Assembly: GCF_002078875.1 (NCBI RefSeq)
Contig: NC_034411.1
Coordinates: 4,553,180 to 4,617,179, forward strand
DNA length: 64,000 nt
Origin: Numida meleagris
Taxonomy: Eukaryota > Chordata > Aves > Galliformes > Numididae
Reading direction: 5' to 3'
The notes beneath the pieces are model-generated. The model was not told where the DNA came from and made no database searches. It was given only the letters and a program-made list of their open reading frames with translations. Below are positions 60,226-64,000 of the stretch, one piece after another. The translations under genes and the position numbers were made by a program. Within the stretch, counting starts at the first letter, position 1. Every line of letters starts with the position of its first letter.

Positions 60226-63200
60226 CCTTAAATTTATCTTAAAAGATTGTCAATGCTTATGGACCATGATAATGCATACTTAGTAAAACATGAAGTTTCT
60301 TCCTTTGTTCTTTAGAAAATAAGAGAAACAACAACAACAAATGAGGCTTGAAGAATAGTACTAGGTATTTCAAAGTAGGTTTTCATGGACTTCTGATTTT
60401 ACTTCTCCTGTGGAAGCAGACCTTACTGGAAGGAGGGGTTCATGTAAGAGACTGCTTCCTTTTATGGACTTCTCAATTCCAAAAATGCTTTAATTTCTTC
60501 AACAATGTATTCATTTTAAGAGTACTTTTTATTGCAGTGCTCTAAATACAGAGAGTAAATTATAACTGCAGCTGAAAGAAGTGGCAAATTTGTTTCTTGT
60601 ATGCTGGAATTAGTGGCACTGACTTTCCCATGGATTTTTCCACACTTTTTCCTACCTGATAATTTGTACAATCCACTTGCCCTTCTTTCTCTTAGAATAC
60701 CAGCTAAGCAACAGAAATAATGTGGCTGAACTTGGGCTGCTTGCATGGGCTGGGGGGGCTACTGTGCACTCTGTGGCTGGTAACCTGCCCAGCAAATCAG
60801 ACAGTGTGTTTGGTTTAATCGTTGGGTGTTCTGCAGAAAGATGTGTCTTTATGTTTCTAACATTTAACTCACAGCATGTAAGTTCTTTTAGTAAAAGGAG
60901 TTATTTGCATACGTGTTAGAAAGAAACATGATTGTTCCGTTTCTTAAGTAGGTGATGGTGGATGTAAGCAGAAAGCAAAGATCTTTTCCCCAAGAGGTAT
61001 GAGTTGTAAATTGAAGGAGTGGATAACTTTGGCAACTGACTGCAAGGCCAGCCAAGTAAAACAGCATTATTGTTTGTAAGACGATTTGTGTTACAGCTTA
61101 AGGCTTGATTTTTCTCTGCTGTAATCTTTCTTAGCACAAGTTTTTGCCATCTCTTGGAAGTAGAAAACTTGTGCCCTGTAATGAATGTAAATATCTGTTG
61201 AAATATATCTCATGAAAGTGTGCCGTGTCAGTAGTGTTTTCTTCTTACTTTCTGCTGTCCTATTAACCCTATTTTCAGCAGTGTTCCTAAGGAACTGATT
61301 TTCTGGCCAGACAGTGTATACTGCAGCTGGCATTTGTGCCCTCAAATATAAATACCATTTTTCTAAATGATCTTAAATAGTTACAGGGCTGGAGGGTCCA
61401 GTTCAAGGCATCAGGCTCCTGCTCAGTGTGCCCCTGCAAAGGAAGTGGAGGTACAGAGGATTACACCATTAATCTTAAAGTTTGTTACAGCCCTGCTGAT
61501 AGCCTTTGTTGTTGCTCAGGCACTGAAGTGTAAAGCTTGGAAGTGGTTTAAATTTCTGCTGTCTTTTCTCCTTGAATTGACTGAAAGTAGCTGCTTGGAG
61601 CAACATGCTTGTAGTTGTGTGCTCAGTTTGCAAGTAACAGGGCTTCTGAGTGTAAGCCCTTTGTTTACAGACACAACTTAAGATAGCATTTTTGCTTTCT
61701 CTTGTTAACAAAAGTAGAAGGTACCATTAAGCTGTAATGTTCGGCGCTGTGCTAGGGAAGCTATTGTTTTCATGGGATTGCATGTGTGTAGAACCGAAAA
61801 AAAAAGCAGGCAAAATTCCACTCAGTTTATCATAGTTATAATAGCTCCACAAGGCAAAATGGACTGAAAAGTAAGAAAATTCACTTTTATCACTGAATGC
61901 TAGATGGAGACTGAATATTACAAATGCATCCAGAGCAGAACTCTGAATTAAACTTTTCTGGGTTTACACATTCGCTTTAAATGACTTCTCTGCCCTTGCA
62001 AGTAGGTCTTGGAAGTGGACCAACATGAAAGTTTGATGGGACAGATCTTCAGGTCTCTAAGGATGTGCCCGTTTTCTCCATGAGTTCTTCCAGTCAGCAG
62101 GCAGCTCAGAGGAAGGCATCTGTTCTGGGTTATACCTAGCTGCTGGTACAGTGGTTACTGTGAAACTGTCTTAGCCCCTTTGTTCAATTTATTCAATACT
62201 GGCTCTACAGCAGTTACCTCACTTCCGTAGAGATGTGCTAAGTGAGAATCATAATAGGGAAAACTTATACAACATAGTGTCAGAGAATCAAAGAACCAAA
62301 GGACTTAGATACATCTGACTGTCCTTATGACACATACTAGTTCTGCTGACATCCATTTATTGTAGCCACTTCATCCTTTCTTTCTCTTTTTCCTTCATAT
62401 AGGACATTGTGCAGTTCAAATAATCAGTTACTGATTTTGTCCTTGTTAATGTTCAGCGATACATTCCAGACTGAACACGGATGGAGTGTTGCTGTGATCA
62501 GCTGTAATATAATCTGTTCTGCAGCTGTAGGACTGATAATTGCTGATCTTGAATTTCAGAAGTGTATTTCTGACAAAAAGTTTGATCGTTGTTTTTTTCT
62601 TCTTACAGAAAACACTTTGAGAAGGACTCAGAAACAGGGCGTTTGGAATGGAGAACTCAAACTGCACTGTAGGCTGAACTAATGCCTGAGATCTAAGTAT
62701 AGGTGAGAGGTGTAGAGTTCTGAAGCTGAAAGTGAAAAGACTGGGTCTGATGTTAAACATAAAGGAATGACCAAACCGGATGCCAAGAGGCGTTTTCAGC
62801 AGCAGTATTGCCTGTACGCCAAAGAAACCAGAGAGACAAGCAGGAAAATGGGTAATGTCGAAAGTCTCTACCGTGGTTTCAGGATCAGAGAGAAGAAGGG
62901 TGTTTTAGAGAACAATCTGAAAGGGAAAAATGAGAGTTGGCAGCAGGTTCGCTAAGGAAGAAATAGGCAGAAGAAAGAAAGTTTGAAAGAAGGGAAAACC
63001 ATCTAACAAAGTTTAAAAAAAAATATTTTTAGGTTGTTGGCTGGAAGTGATAAGGCCCACCTTCAGCTGGACTGCTAAGACTGGGAGCTGGGAGTACAGT
63101 CAGCGGTAAGAAGAGATTCAGATCACCTAAAGACACATAGGACTTTCAGAAGTGTTGACAATATGTGATGTCATTTAGATGACAGAGACAGCAGGCACAG

Positions 63201-64000
63201 AGCTTCCCTCAAGGCTGCAGGAGAAGGAATTTTGTCCTTTATCAGCTTGTTCAATGAGATGAAGTTGTGGAGAGAGGAGTTGCTACTTTTTTTTTCTTTT
63301 TTTACATTATAAAGATTGATAAGTGAAATCACCCAAAAAGATTAAAGATTCTGTGAAGATGAGATTTGGATTCTGTCAGTGTCTTCCTGGTCACTTTGAT
63401 AAGGCAAGTTCCAGTGAAGGAAAGGGAAAAATATGCTGTCCATTCAAAGGCACTAGAATTAATAGAGCAACAGGCATAGCTGTGCTACGCAAACCACTGA
63501 AATAAAAGTTTTGGAGAGAGGTTCACTGGAACAGGCTTGGTAGACAAGACGAGAGATGGAAAGTGAGAAAAGAGTCAGCTTGCATAGTAGTGTAGGCTAA
63601 CTCTACCGTAAGAGAAATTCAGAGAAAGCCCAGTATTTCTAAACAGTATGAATGAGCTTGTATTTTAATGCCCAAGAGGCGAGGGGAAAAATAAATTTCC
63701 TTTGGTTGAGGAGGTGAAAAGCAGCTGCTTTCACCCACCTGAGAAAGAGTAGGTCTGCAGCCACTGTAGACAAGAAGCCAGATGCTGCACCATGCCAACT
63801 GCCAGGAGACCTAGCAAGTCTGTCTTGTCCTCCTGTGTTCTTTTTTTCATCCCACTGGTCTTCAAGGTTATATGTTGTTGTTTTTTTCTCCCCATCCTGA
63901 TAGCTGCTTGCTTTGCTAATCAGGGAATAAAGATGTGGAAATAAGTTATACAAATTGTCAGACAAAGATAAGGACAGCTACAAGGATAGAACCACCTGAG
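60226..64000. other. Right end of window, nothing recognised
   Basis: About 3.8 kb of unique sequence. Open frames reach about 108 codons, none with similarity I can name, and no exon chain with matching splice sites was found. An AAC microsatellite stub lies at about 60329-60342. Confidence 0.5.

Overview
The window is nuclear DNA from a bird, most likely a galliform close to chicken. The grounds are a vertebrate intron-exon structure, abundant CR1 retroposons (13 copies recognised, several with the ATTCTATG-type tail) and close matches to known vertebrate proteins. I could not identify the species.

Layout. (1) Bases 1-21,700, plus strand: the 3' two thirds of XDH (xanthine dehydrogenase). 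There are 23 coding exons, 603-20,371, giving 918 residues plus stop with every junction in phase, then a 3' UTR ending near an AATAAA at 21,667. (2) Bases 21,700-25,740: intergenic DNA with a CR1 copy, a degenerate minisatellite of about 36 bp per unit, and a cluster of TGACC half-sites. (3) Bases 25,743-47,800, minus strand: the complete ESF1 gene (nucleolar pre-rRNA processing). It has 13 coding exons (842 residues, exon sum 2,529 nt) and a probable noncoding first exon in a CpG-rich promoter at about 47.6-47.87 kb. One intron carries a broken antisense endogenous retrovirus, and others carry CR1 copies. (4) Bases 48,900-51,470, plus strand, head to head with ESF1: five exons that match the C-terminal half of NDUFAF5 (complex I assembly factor). 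They hold three in-frame stops and a frameshift, so this copy looks dead. (5) Bases 51,500-64,000: no gene I can support, only CR1 copies and unique sequence.

The genes do not form one pathway. ESF1 and NDUFAF5 are head-to-head neighbours in mammals, and that arrangement is visible here as a live gene beside a relic. XDH converges on ESF1 tail to tail; as I recall the human map, these two genes lie on different chromosomes. The most interesting points are the NDUFAF5 decay, a CR1 tail lying where its first exon should be, and replacement of the XDH cysteine used in dehydrogenase-to-oxidase conversion.
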